A stretch of DNA of 17,837 nucleotides, taken from NCBI GenBank assembly GCA_022592435.1, contig JABYQS010000580.1, forward strand, positions 1-17,837. Direction: 5' to 3'. The stretch is from Cerioporus squamosus. Its lineage: Eukaryota; Basidiomycota; Agaricomycetes; Polyporales; Polyporaceae. The notes beneath the pieces were generated by a model, which was given only the letters and a program-made list of their open reading frames with translations, made no database searches and had not been told where the DNA came from. Shown here piece after piece: positions 1 through 8,975 of the stretch (the first letter of the stretch is position 1; each line of letters starts with the position of its first letter). The position numbers were made by a program, and so were the translations under genes.

Positions 1-282
1 CGCGTTGCTTGAGCTGACCTTCCTTTAGCTCTACAATAACGGTGCACACTGCTACAAGTCCGTAACAGTTCAGTACAATGGCCAACAAGTCAAAGCGAAA
101 GTTACTGACGAGGTATGCCTTCCTTCCACTGTGCGATGAAGTGTAGGAGGCTGACCAGTTTACCGCCTCTGCACTAGTGCCCTGGTTGCAACGGGGCCGA
201 AGCTGATCTCTCCCGGCCCCTCTTCGCGCATCTAGCGCCGCTCGACGAAGGCGTCCTCTACGGCCAATGGTGGTTCAACTAG
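1..282 (+). CDS. RlpA-like/expansin-like secreted protein, 3' partial
   Basis: This is the C-terminal part of a double-psi beta-barrel (RlpA/barwin/expansin-like) protein cut by the left window edge. An intron ends at 28 (acceptor tttag, branch gctgacc). An 84-nt exon (29-112) reads LYNNGAHCYKSVTVQYNG and then QQVKAKVTDE. A 65-nt intron (113-177) follows, and the last exon (178-282) starts CPGCNGAEADLSRPLF and ends GVLYGQWWFN then TAG. The CPGC block and the DEGVLYGQW-type ending match the two complete copies at 1657 and 6754, and exon 29-112 has the same length and phase as exon 2035-2118 of the next gene. Unlike those copies it stops right after the barrel, with no Ser/Thr tail. Proteins of this fold are usually secreted and act on or bind the cell wall; an enzymatic activity cannot be claimed here. 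The family assignment is firm; the start lies outside the window. Confidence 0.8.
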
Positions 283-737
283 ACGTCCGATCGTCTCTTC
301 CGCTATTGACCGCCGCGCCCCGGGCTCCAGGTTGTCTGGTATTTTACCGTTGATCTATTTATCAACCTAACCTTGCATTCCCTCGTCCGTAATCGTCCTC
401 GCTCCTTCTTTTGCTGCTGTGTAATGATGCACATAAGTGCGGTAGGCCGGTCTGGTCTCTACTTCATAGTGTGTCTTTGAAGGCTCCGGTGCTGTATCAT
501 GGTACAGCTGTAATCGTTATAGCTAGCAATAGACTCGTGTATAATGATGTGCATTACACTCACTTGCGGTCTCCGCTTTGAGGGGTGTTCGGTGAACAAA
601 GGGGGCATTAGGAAGCGCATACATTGGGAAGGAGTCGACTATGATACAGCGAGGAAAGCAACAAGGCGAGGACCAGTATGATTGCAGGAGGCTATGACCG
701 TGGGCCTTCTGCCCAGACGGGCTTTGAAGAGTCGGGG
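283..737. other. Intergenic, no gene seen
   Basis: This is the 3' flank of the partial expansin-like gene and of a weak minus-strand gene model. Short open frames exist on both strands, but none shows a recognisable domain or a convincing splice structure. No RNA gene or repeat is visible. Confidence 0.5.
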
Positions 738-1205
738 TCATTCAGCTGCGAGGAGAGGAGAGGTGCCCATCAGTACGACTGCGCAGCCGGCCGTCGGGTC
801 GTAAAAACAGTATGTATATCGTGCACTCACCTGGTGCGGTCTCCTGCTGCTTCATTGCATTCTCTCTGGCTAACCTTGCTGCACGGTTCGCGTCGACCTT
901 CCTGCGGAGGTCAGGGGACATGGCCTGAAGAGTGCAACAAGGTGAGTTCATCAATCAATGGTCCTCCCAATCCTCCCGGCGATGCCCGCTGGTACTTGCG
1001 TGAGCACGCCCACGACTTACACTGGCTGTCATGACAGCTCGAATGATGATCACAGTCGACAGGATGTGATCACAGAAGAGGGAAACTCACAGCATAAGTC
1101 TGTTCCGGAGTTGGCGTCGTCGCTGACCGCGTGCAGAGCAGATTTGAGAAACACGCTTCAGGAAAAAGTACGAAGGAAACAACATGATCGAGACGCACCT
1201 TTCAT
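738..1205 (-). CDS. Possible small spliced gene, function unknown
   Basis: Weakly supported model. Minus-strand splice signals are good: donor gtgcgt at 1198, acceptor ctgaag near 1156, donor gtgagt at 1086, acceptor ctcttcag at 925, donor gtgagtg near 830 and acceptor ctcgcag at 746. One joined reading from ATG 1205 begins MKACFSNLLCTRSATTPTP, which resembles a mitochondrial presequence. It continues after a 166-nt intron with AMSPDLRRKVDANRAARLAR, then ENAMKQQETAP, and ends at TGA 738-740, about 60 residues in all. An alternative middle exon in another frame (around 940-995) contains YQRASPGGLGGPLIDEL, and an alternative start is ATG 1305. The exons cannot all be joined in one frame, so the model may be wrong or the locus broken. 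No family is recognised. Confidence 0.3.
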
Positions 1206-1305
1206 GATGAAATACCCGACCCCATGACTGTTTGAGCTCGGGATGAATTCGAGAAGTGCAGGTGCGTGCCAGACGGTACGTACTGCCAATGGTGGAGATG
1301 GTCAT

Positions 1306-1656
1306 GCCGAACCAAGGAAACTTGTGGACATGTCGGACAGCGTATGGCGAGGAAGCAGAGGTAGGTCAGCCTGGTCAGCGAAGAGGCCTGGTTGGTGAAC
1401 AGGGAAAAGGACGGCTCTGACGTAGACGCGCGGGAAATATGGGCGCGTCGCGGTCACGTTGCTGCGTGGGCCAGGCACGCACCGGGAGCGGGAAGGCAAC
1501 CCCCTTGCAACGACGGGCACACGCAGGCGCCATCTGTCCTTCACTTACATACTCTCGCCCAAAAGTAATCCCCTTTAATCGTCCCTTCCCTTCGCATCGT
1601 CCGCCGTCGTCCAAGAGCCTCAGGCCTCCGCCGCCCCCAGTCCTTACAAGCACATC
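1306..1656. promoter_or_regulatory. Probable promoter region upstream of the 1657 gene
   Basis: This is 351 bases with no convincing gene. It lies between the start of the plus-strand expansin-like gene and a possible minus-strand gene, so it could serve both directions. The stretch just before ATG 1657 is pyrimidine-rich (cttcccttcgcatcgtccgc and following), as is common upstream of fungal start codons. No clear TATA box is seen. Confidence 0.35.
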
Positions 1657-2592
1657 ATGTTCACCCTCGCCAGTCGTTTCCGCGCTTCGCTCCTTCTCGC
1701 CGCCCTGGCCTCTGCTCTTGTCCTGGCTGATTCCGCCTCTCACGACCTCAGGCGGCTCGACCTCGGTCGCCGCCACCATGGTCTCAACATCGTCGAGCGC
1801 GACAGTCATATCCAGAAGCGATTCGACAACACCCGCTTCACATACTTCCCACCTGGACCAACGCTTGCGGCGGCTTCGACCACGAGAATGACTTCGTACG
1901 TGTCCGGTACTCGCTTGGAATCGATGCGTAGAGCTGACGTTCATATCTCTCTCAGATTGTTGCGCTGAACACCCATGTCAGTATACCCATCCCTCTGCGG
2001 CTGACGCTTTGCCTAACTAGTGCTTCCGCTGCAGCAATGGGATGGAGGCTCGCACTGCTACGAGGAGATCACCGTCGAGTACCAAGGCAAGACCGCCCAG
2101 GCTAAGATCACAGACGAGGTGCGTCCCTCACTGCCACATCGCCAACCCAAAACCTCTAAACGAGGCTCCCATGCAGTGCATCGAGTGCCCCTACGCTGCA
2201 ATTGACTTCTCCCCGGGCTCTTCAAATACCTCATTCCCGGAGGCGAGGACCAGGGTGTCGCATACGGCAGCTGGAACTTTGGTGCAGGGGATTCGGGGCC
2301 GACGACCACGAAGGAGAAGCCCACGCCCACGACCACGTCGAAGCCCCCGCCGAGCACGACGTCGACGTCCACCAAGCCCACGACCACCAAGCACTCCACT
2401 ACCACCACCTCTACGCACTCGTCGACCACGTCCTCTACGACGTCGACCACGAGCTCGTCCACCTTGACTTCCTCGGCGCCTACTACCACTGTCACCTGGT
2501 GGGATACCGGGAACCTCAACCAATTCAACCTGGCTCTCATCTCACTCGTCGAGCTCAGCCAGGCCGCGCTGGCTAACCCCAACCAGGCCTAG
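1657..2592 (+). CDS. RlpA-like/expansin-like secreted protein, two frame breaks
   Basis: This is a second copy of the expansin-like family. ATG 1657 opens a signal peptide (MFTLASRFRASLLLAALASA), then a short propeptide ending in a Kex2-type KR (HIQKR) directly before the domain (FDNTRFTYFPPG). Exons are 1657-1895, 1956-1976 (a 21-nt microexon, IVALNTH), 2035-2118 and 2177-2592; the introns are 58-60 nt. The barrel contains QWDGGSHCYEEITVEYQG and CIECPYAAIDFSPG, then LFKYLIPGGEDQGVAYGSW. A Thr/Ser stalk of about 65 residues (TTTKEKPTPTTTSKPP, then long TS runs) leads to a C-terminal helix (NLNQFNLALISLVELSQAAL). Two single-base losses break the frame: after 1859 (67 codons plus 2 bases, then NACGGFDHENDF resumes at 1860) and after 2220 (then LFKYL resumes at 2221). 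With both bridged, the product would be about 253 residues. It is either a recent pseudogene or affected by sequence errors. The secreted cell-wall role is family-based inference. Confidence 0.75.
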
Positions 2593-3567
2593 CGCTACTG
2601 CTGAGGTTGGCCGGGCGACCTGTCAGCGGAGAAAGGCGAGTGGCGTCCACGGCGTCGAGAGTATATCCTGTTCATCCGGTACTACCTCTGGATGCGCATA
2701 TATCCCGCTCGATGTTTGCCTGATTGTTCACCTACCTCCAGCCCACCCAGATATAGACCAAATCGCATATGTTACCCGTGTTCTCGTCGTATATCCAAGC
2801 GATCTGTCATGCGCTCACCTTCTCGGCCCTGCAATCCACGTCATGGCCCGTTTGCTCCCGAGTACGCCAGACCCGCAAATCACCAACTCTTCATCCGGAT
2901 ACTCCGCGGATGACCACAGGTGCGTCTCCGGATATCGAGGCAGCGTATTTTGCGCGGTGATGTCGTGTGGTTCTGGGTGGCGAAACCTTGTCAATATCCA
3001 GGTTACCCACATGTCCAGAACGCCAGACATCTACCATACTTATCCACCATGAGATGTGTCCGAACTGCGCGCTCCCGGTGTTCCTTTATGTGGCATCGGC
3101 AATGCCGTGAGTGACCGGGCTACCTGGCCCAAGCCTCAGTGCATATCCTGCTTCTGCTCGGTGCTCTTCGCTATCGAGTCCTTCTAGATCACGGTTGTCT
3201 TGAGCAACTTCTGCGTTGACTGTAGTCTGTATCTTGGGCCCTTGTTTCTTCCGTACTAGTTGCTGGAAGTCCCGGCCATTCTTCGGTCCAAATTGCTGAG
3301 CACAGCTGCGTATGATGATCAGGGCTAATATGCGTCGGAAAGAATTCCTTAGTTACAACGAACCGAATGCTCTATGGATGGGTCCCCTACACCAAATCCA
3401 CTCCAACGGATGAGTTTTGCGTCGTCTGTACGCAGAGCGGCGTGGATAGGTACGGAGATCTGGACAAGCCCCGTCCAAATGTCCCTCATCACTATGCCCT
3501 GCTGGTGGTTGGATCAGCTTCCTGCAAGCGTCCAACGCCCAGGCAAGCAGGGCAGTCTTGTGTCTGG
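2593..3567. other. Intergenic, no supported gene
   Basis: About 975 bases lie between the convergent ends of the 1657-2592 gene and the F-box gene. Several open frames of 60-90 codons occur on both strands, but they have no start context, splice structure or recognisable domain. It probably contains 3' untranslated sequence of both neighbours. Confidence 0.45.
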
Positions 3568-3780
3568 TCATCGGCCGACCACCGACTCTGTTTCTTCCTC
3601 CTGTTCGAAGATCTCATCAGTGTCATCCTATGCTACTAGACAACTGTTGAAGGCATCACTGGTCCGTACGTAGAACTCGTACTTGTTTGGCTCCGAGTCG
3701 GCTGGCTTGCCCAGCAGTACGCCGTGCTAGTTGACTTCACAGATGTTTTCCTCATCCGGCGGGGTTGGCTGTCCGTCCTT
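3568..3780 (-). pseudogene. Decayed original C-terminus of the F-box gene
   Basis: Directly after WI near 3783, a frame one base away from the open frame carries much more protein-like sequence: KDGQPTPPDEENICEVN, then HGVLLGKPADSEPNKYEFYV, RTSDAFNSCLVA and the acidic tail DDTDEIFEQEEETESVVGR, ending at TGA 3568-3570. This frame is entered only through a one-base shift and is interrupted by two amber codons (3727-3729 and 3628-3630). The open frame actually read through here is rich in S, T and R, as expected of a shadow. The likely history is a gene whose C-terminus has decayed. No intron of workable length removes the stops. Confidence 0.5.
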
Positions 3781-5263
3781 GGTATCCAGGTCACGACCTC
3801 GATGGAGCATTTGAAGAAGCTTTGGCCTATCATGCCATACAATGTCCCTCGCACTGATATCGCGACTCCTGGTGGAAATTGGTCTTCCTGGAGCTGTACT
3901 GACACCAACGTCGTCGCGTGTTGACGGCTGGTCTGTACAACTCCGTTGTCTCCGTCGTGTGGGTCGAGAGCAGCCCGTGATTTTCGCTTCGTGCCACTCT
4001 CCGAAGGCCCAGCCACCACAAATGTGGTGGCGATGTACGGCGGGCCCTGGCAGTTCGATATAGGGGCGATCACGCGCTGTGGACCAGTGCTGTCTGAAGG
4101 ACCCATGTTCGTGTCGACAATCCTGATGCACCTCAGCTCTCGCTGTGTTATGCGACGTAAGCAACGGGTTTCTACAACGAACAATGGCAGGTTAGACTCA
4201 GCGGTCTCCACTTCGAACCAACGCCCACTCACTCCAGTTGCTGTACTGCGTCTCTATGCTGGGATCGACAAGCAAGGGATGCTCTGGCGTCCACAACAGT
4301 AAGAGAACATATCGAGTAAGCACATCGCGAAGCATGCTGCATCCACCAGGTATGACATCCGGTAAGGCATAGAAGGACGAAACGTGGGCCACAGGAAGAT
4401 AAACAGTGATGGGATTTCCTGCTCCGTGAGCATATGCCGTAAAACATAGGACGACCTCTCGACTGCCTGAACGATTAGCCGGTGGTATCAAGTCGCAAGT
4501 CTAATGTCCCAGCGGGATGCTTACATGGCCGGCCAAACTGGGCTTGAGCTTGAACGAAGTGCAGCGATCTTCCCCGGATTGAGTATCCAAGACCTGCCAG
4601 TACCGTCAAAGGCGAATTCAAGCCCTACATACGACTAAGCTAAGCAAGTGAGAGGACCAGGGTCGCGGAGTAGCGACAGACGCTCACCTGTATGCGCATG
4701 GTTCGAAGGGTGGGAGTAGCTGTGTACATAACGGTCGAGATGTCCCGGGATGCGTCCTTCAAGCGTGGGTCCGTGAACTTGATAGAGTCCAGGACGAGCT
4801 CTCTCAGCATTGGAAACCCACGAAGCAACGACCTGAGATCGGGCAGGCCACGGAGAGTGGTTCCTTGGAGGTGAAGGTGTTTGGTACCCGCGAAGCACGA
4901 CATGTTCCGGGCGTATGAAGGGGGATACTTGAACCAGTCTATACCCAGCGTGACGGACTTGAGGCCTGTCAGCCTGCGAAGATGCATCCCGAATGGTGTG
5001 TAGGGCGATGTCTGCAAAGCGATCGTCATCTCGCACACAACGCGGGCAAGATGGGGCCGCTCCGAGAGTACATCCACGAAACGTGTCATCTGAGTGGGCG
5101 AGCGGATGATTACGTGCCGGTAAAGGTTGAGGCAGCTCCGGATTGTACATGCGCGACACGTGAGCGACCACGCCAGGAGGGTAGGATAGACGGCGGCATC
5201 CTCGTCTGGGTTGAGGGATCCGAGGTCGATTACCTTCTCCATGACCTCTACAGGGACGCGCAT
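3636..5263 (-). CDS. F-box protein, four-exon model
   Basis: Start ATG 5263 gives MRVPVEVMEKVIDLGSLNPD, a typical basidiomycete N-terminal F-box, followed by LLAWSLTCRACTIRSCLNLY and RHVIIRSPTQMTRFVDVL (F-box helices, about residues 1-70). Leucine-rich strands follow (LTGLKSVTLGIDWF, TKHLHLQGTTLRGL, FPMLRELVLDSIKF). Such proteins usually hold substrates for SCF ubiquitin ligases through Skp1. Exons are 5263-4688, 4624-4525, 4466-4233 and 4171-3636. The introns are 58-63 nt, in consistent phase, with branch sites gctaatc and gtctaacc, giving 481 residues. Downstream exons (REVVLCFTAYAHG, NPITVYLPVAHVSSFYALP, GVAISVRGTLYGMIG) match no domain I know, so they may be a lineage-specific C-terminal region or a separate gene. 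The last 48 or so residues (from 3780 on) look like the wrong frame; see the 3568-3780 entry. The F-box call is firm; the 3' end is not. Confidence 0.62.
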
Positions 5264-5315
5264 CGAGGGGCATTGAGCTGGTCGTGGGCACAAGTTCGAG
5301 GAGAAGACAACGAGC

Positions 5316-5441
5316 TCACCATGGATTATACTCTACAGCCGTCCCCACGTGCACCTCTGAGCGAAGTAGAGCCAGTGAGATATCCGTAGACAGCGAAGAC
5401 TGGGAGAGAACGATATCAGTAACCTGGTTCGTGATGGACAT
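5316..5441 (-). other. Small possible exon upstream of the F-box gene
   Basis: ATG 5441 opens a short frame MSITNQVTDIVLSQ, continuing SSLSTDISLALLRSEVHVG and then TAVEYNP. It runs into a good donor (ccatg then gtgagc, near 5319) just upstream of the F-box start. The composition is protein-like, but no acceptor before 5263 joins it in phase to the F-box. It could be a 5' exon with a break or a remnant of another gene. Confidence 0.25.
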
Positions 5442-5970
5442 CTAGGACCACATGTATGCGTGTAGAACATTGGGGAACATAGTCCTTGCATATGAGGCTG
5501 GCGAGCCTCCATTGAGGGCGGGTGCGCTTCCAGTAGACGTACTGATGTGGATATCAGCGATTGCGCAGGAACAACGCCACACATATATAGCGTGGACTTC
5601 GCCGCGGGACTGCGAAGCAGCTACTTACTCTTTCATATGCTCGGCCCGAATGGAGGTTTATTGACATATATTGTTGAACTGGTCAAGAACGCTAAAATTT
5701 GGATAGATTGTGCGGTCAGTCAGGGCAGCCGGATGGGGCTCGGAGCACAAACCTAAGACTTACCGCAACTGAGTCCTGGGATGCAACGTAGGTATAGAGT
5801 TCGATATCGTGGAGCAGAGCTCAACGTGAGGCCGATAGACAGCCCATGGCTATCGGATGTATTGACGCAGGTGAGTACCAGTAGTCTGAGGGCAAGCTCG
5901 CTCAAACTCTTGGCTGCTTGTGAGATGTGGTGACATTTTGGCATATGCACAATTCATGTACGCGTTGATA
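5442..5970. other. No supported gene
   Basis: This stretch lies between the possible small exon and the degenerate fragment. A minus-strand stretch around 5765-5870 ends at a donor-like site (gcg then gtaagt), but no frame shows a recognisable protein. It may be remnant coding DNA of the broken gene represented at 5971-6110. Confidence 0.35.
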
Positions 5971-6110
5971 TCACTCTGGATTGGGGTGCAAGTGGTTAAG
6001 GTTGATGGTAAACAGAGGCACGCCGTCTGGACGTGAGTCCTCAGAGTCGTGACTAGCATCGGGCTGTCGAGCAGCGCGGTCTTCAGAAGTTGCTGAAGCT
6101 CCTGCCAGGC
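5971..6110 (-). pseudogene. Broken coding fragment, possibly the C-terminus of an F-box-like protein
   Basis: An acceptor-like site (cctggcag, near 6105) or an upstream frame leads into TAWQELQQLLKTALLDSPML, then VT. After a one-base loss near 6049 the sequence continues DSEDSRPDGVPLFTINLNHL, then HPNPE and TGA 5971-5973. A segment of the form W-x-x-L-x-x-x-L-x-x-S-P close to the C-terminus is common in basidiomycete F-box/LRR proteins, and the next gene downstream is one. The family call is tentative. No start codon or upstream exons can be assigned. Confidence 0.35.
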
Positions 6111-6143
6111 AGTGAACAGCGCAGAGGTATCAAGTAAGCCCAA

Positions 6144-6753
6144 AAGTCAATGGTCGCCTGGGCCCTGAGGCCTGAGGGTGCTGGTGGACCACACTTCTGC
6201 GCCTCATGGTGGACAAGTACTGCTTGGCTTGGACAGGCTTGGACGTACCACGTATCTGAGTGCTGTACAGCATCCCGCGCATATGTTTGGCCGAAGCCAG
6301 CCGCGGCGGCAGCGGCTACTGTTCTCCGAGTCAAGAGACTGACCGTTGAATTTTCGATGACTGGTTTGTTCAAGAAACTAGTCGACTTGTTATGGCTGAC
6401 ACCATGTACAGTACTGGGGATGTTCAGCTGGCGTTGTGAGGCACCGCGGGCATAGTTCTGAGTTTTGGAACGTCGGCGGAGAGTCTGGACAGGACTGACG
6501 GCGAGCGGAAGCCGTGGCGAATTCGCGCGCGGATTGTTTGGCGGGAACAAACAGGAGACGCTTGGCGATGGCGGATTTGGCGACGGCGACGGACTGGCCA
6601 TCTCTGCCTCTGCCTCTTCCTTCACCTTCCCCGCCCTAGGCTTTTTCGCTCCCTCCACGCTCGCTCTCCCTCACGCTCATTGCTCTTTGCATTGCCCACG
6701 CCCGCCAAGGCAAGCCATCGTAAAGCCCACGTAACAAGGCCCGAAAAGCAGCC
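6144..6753. promoter_or_regulatory. Upstream region of the intact expansin-like gene
   Basis: Roughly 600 bases have no supported gene. The last 130 bases before ATG 6754 are strongly C/T-rich on the plus strand (tctgcctctgcctcttcctt and following), a common feature of fungal core promoters. No TATA box is obvious. Open frames on both strands here are low-complexity and lack domains. Confidence 0.35.
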
Positions 6754-7828
6754 ATGTTTTCCTCCCTCCTCAGCCTCGCGCTCGTCTCCCTCGCCCTCCC
6801 CTACGCGACCGTCGCTTCCTCGCACGGCTCCAACCACCGCCGCCATGAAGCTATTGCTGCTGCCCAGCACAATGTCACCGACGTCGTAGAGACCGTCGAG
6901 ACCACTACCCTCCACCGCCGTGGCCAGACTTACAACAACGCGCGTCTCACTTACTACGAGGTCGGCCTGTGAGTAACCTGTCCTGACACCCGCCCTTTCT
7001 CGCTTCTTATTCCGCCATGCAGCGGCGCATGCGGTAAGACCAACGTGCCCAGCGACTTTGTGAGTACCGCCGTGTTCTGCTCTGACTGCGTCATGTTGAC
7101 CGTTGCAAATCCACCAGATCGTCGCCTTGAACAGCGGTGTATGTAGCGCCTGTCAATCTGAGTCGCAGCAGTAAATTCAGTGTCCCCACAGATGTATGGC
7201 GGTGGATACCCTGGCCCCAACTGCTTCCGTCCTATCGCCATCACGTACAACGGCAAGACTGTGCAGGCCACGGTTATGGACGAGGTGCGTAGACGCACCT
7301 TCTCCCAGCGCGTATCGTTTATTCACGCAACGCTTTCCACAGTGCCCGGGCTGCCCTAGCGACGGCGGTCTCGATCTCTCCGAGGGTCTTTTCAAGGCCC
7401 TCGCGCCGCTCGACGACGGTGTCATCTACGCCTCCTGGCACTTCACCGACGAGGGCGACTCGGACCCGGCCCCCACGACCCACAAGACGACGCAGAAGCC
7501 GACGACCACGACCTCCTGGTGGCAGGCCCCGACGACGAGCTGGTGGCAGCCCGAGACGACCTCGAGCAGCACCAAGAAGTCCTCCACGAAGCACTCGTCG
7601 ACCCACACCACCAGCTCCACGCCCTCGACCTCGTCCACCCCGTCGTCGACGAGCACCTGGTCGTCCACCACCTCGAGCAGCAGCAGCAGCAGCAGCAGCA
7701 CCGTCTCCTCCACCTCGACGAGCTCGTCTGTCGCCGCCACCCCCACGGGCCCCAACCAGCTCGAGAAGCTCAACCAGGCGTTCGTTGGCCTCAGCGAGTT
7801 TATGCTCGCCGGTGCCCAGGCGGCCTAA
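6754..7828 (+). CDS. RlpA-like/expansin-like secreted protein with Ser/Thr stalk, intact
   Basis: Five exons: 6754-6968, 7023-7059, 7118-7138 (21 nt), 7192-7284 and 7343-7828. All junctions are GT-AG and in phase, giving 283 residues. A signal peptide (MFSSLLSLALVSLALPYATV) is followed by a propeptide with HRR before GQTYNNARLTYYEVGLGACG. The double-psi barrel spans about residues 60-155: NVPSDFIVALNSG, YPGPNCFRPIAITYNGKTVQ, MDECPGCPSDGGLDLSEGLF and GVIYASWHF. The rest is a Thr/Ser stalk with two TTSWWQ-type repeats (SWWQAPTTSWWQPETT) and a Ser run encoded by (AGC)8, closing with a helix (LEKLNQAFVGLSEFMLAGAQ). It is probably secreted and heavily O-glycosylated and may bind or loosen cell-wall polysaccharide; this is family-level inference. 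It is the best-preserved of the three copies in the window. Confidence 0.88.
7676..7699 (+). repeat. (AGC)8 microsatellite in coding sequence
   Basis: Eight perfect AGC units encode a serine run inside the stalk of the expansin-like protein. Length variation would stay in frame and change only stalk length. Confidence 0.9.
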
Positions 7829-8975
7829 TTCGCCCGCGCACCCGCACGACGTCATCATAGAAGTGTCAATGCCAGTGCCGTCGCTCTCGAACTCTGTTGG
7901 AGGACTCGTGCCTTCCTAAGTGAGAGTTTGATGGTTGCCGGCACCCGAGCCCTTCTATGCATATACCCTGGGATCACAACCTACCCCGTAACTTAGGCTT
8001 TATCTTCCCCCACCCACCTGTTCCCTGTCTTCCCCCCCGCGTTCGTAGAATCATTGCTTGTTTACTGGCTGGTGTGCTGTAGTCTTGCGCTGTGTATGGC
8101 ATGGGGGATGTGGCAGATCGTACGTACCATATGGCCAGCTGCTGCATCTCCTTCCCTCTGACCGATGGACAGTGTGCACTAGTACCCGCTCTTGCTACAG
8201 TATCCACCGCATCGCTATACCTGGTGCATAGCTCAGTTTTAATGGATCCATGTTGCCGTGGTCTTGATGAGGATAACTGTCCCGCCCCGTCAGCCACCGC
8301 GTAAGTTTGAGTTGGGCTTTTGCCAAGGGTGCTCCTATGGACGACTCTGCGTAGACGTCACAAGTGCGAGCATGCGTAATAGTGCATGGAAGAGCGAAGG
8401 TTTCGATTCATCGGATCAAGCAGCATCTACATCTGTATCGTACATATCTACGTCGAGGCTAAATCAACAGGAACACAAAAGAGGGGTGTGTTGGGAGAGG
8501 GAAGCAAAAAAAGGGGCAGCAGCGGAGATACAACGAAGTGAGAGATGGGTACACGAAGCGAAGCAAGATGACACAGTGAGACGGGGCGCGAGGGGAGTTG
8601 TTTGGGTCGGGTCTGGTCGAGGAGTGCATGATACAGTATGATACACCGAGCGGCGAGGAGGGGCGAGGTGGCCGTTCCTGCTGCTGCGAGGCCTTCGTGG
8701 ACGCGAGCGGGTCACAGCCACAGCTGTGCTGTGACCCCCTCAGCAGTCCACGCGCTGGGAGAGATATGAAACAGGAGGCGATTAAGGAGAGACTGGGCAA
8801 CGAGAGAGGAGAATAGAGACATTGTCACGGTTGGATGTCCGTGGTTATCGAAGAGCCTGGTTCTTCTTGTAAGTACGTTAGGGCCTTCTGCAGGCCGTTC
8901 ACGGACGGCACAGGGTGCTCGGTGCGCTGGCTATATCTCAGACTTTCGCCTGAGCTTCGGGCTGCGGGCGCGCGT
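7829..8975. other. Intergenic between convergent genes, no gene seen
   Basis: About 1.15 kb separates the stops of the plus-strand expansin-like gene and the minus-strand Ser-rich gene. Open frames on both strands lack domains and splice structure. It presumably holds both 3' untranslated regions. A purine-rich tract on the plus strand (roughly 8465-8600) is low-complexity. Confidence 0.5.

Noticed and set aside
1375..1944. 189-residue minus-strand frame opposite the start of the 1657 gene
   Set aside because: It is antisense to a clear signal-peptide exon and has no recognisable features.
2058..2582. Long open frames on both strands through the stalk of the 1657-2592 gene, giving V/D-rich or R/G-rich proteins
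   Set aside because: They are shadows of the Thr/Ser-rich codons (acc/acg/tcg) of the real frame; no start context, domain or splice pattern.
6083..6658. 191-residue minus-strand frame upstream of the intact expansin-like gene
   Set aside because: It is low-complexity S/P/A-rich sequence in a C/T-rich promoter, and the reading conflicts with the better-supported fragment at 5971-6110.
7319..7919. Long R/P/G-rich open frames overlapping the stalk of the 6754-7828 gene
   Set aside because: Low-complexity shadows produced by the repetitive Ser/Thr codons on both strands.
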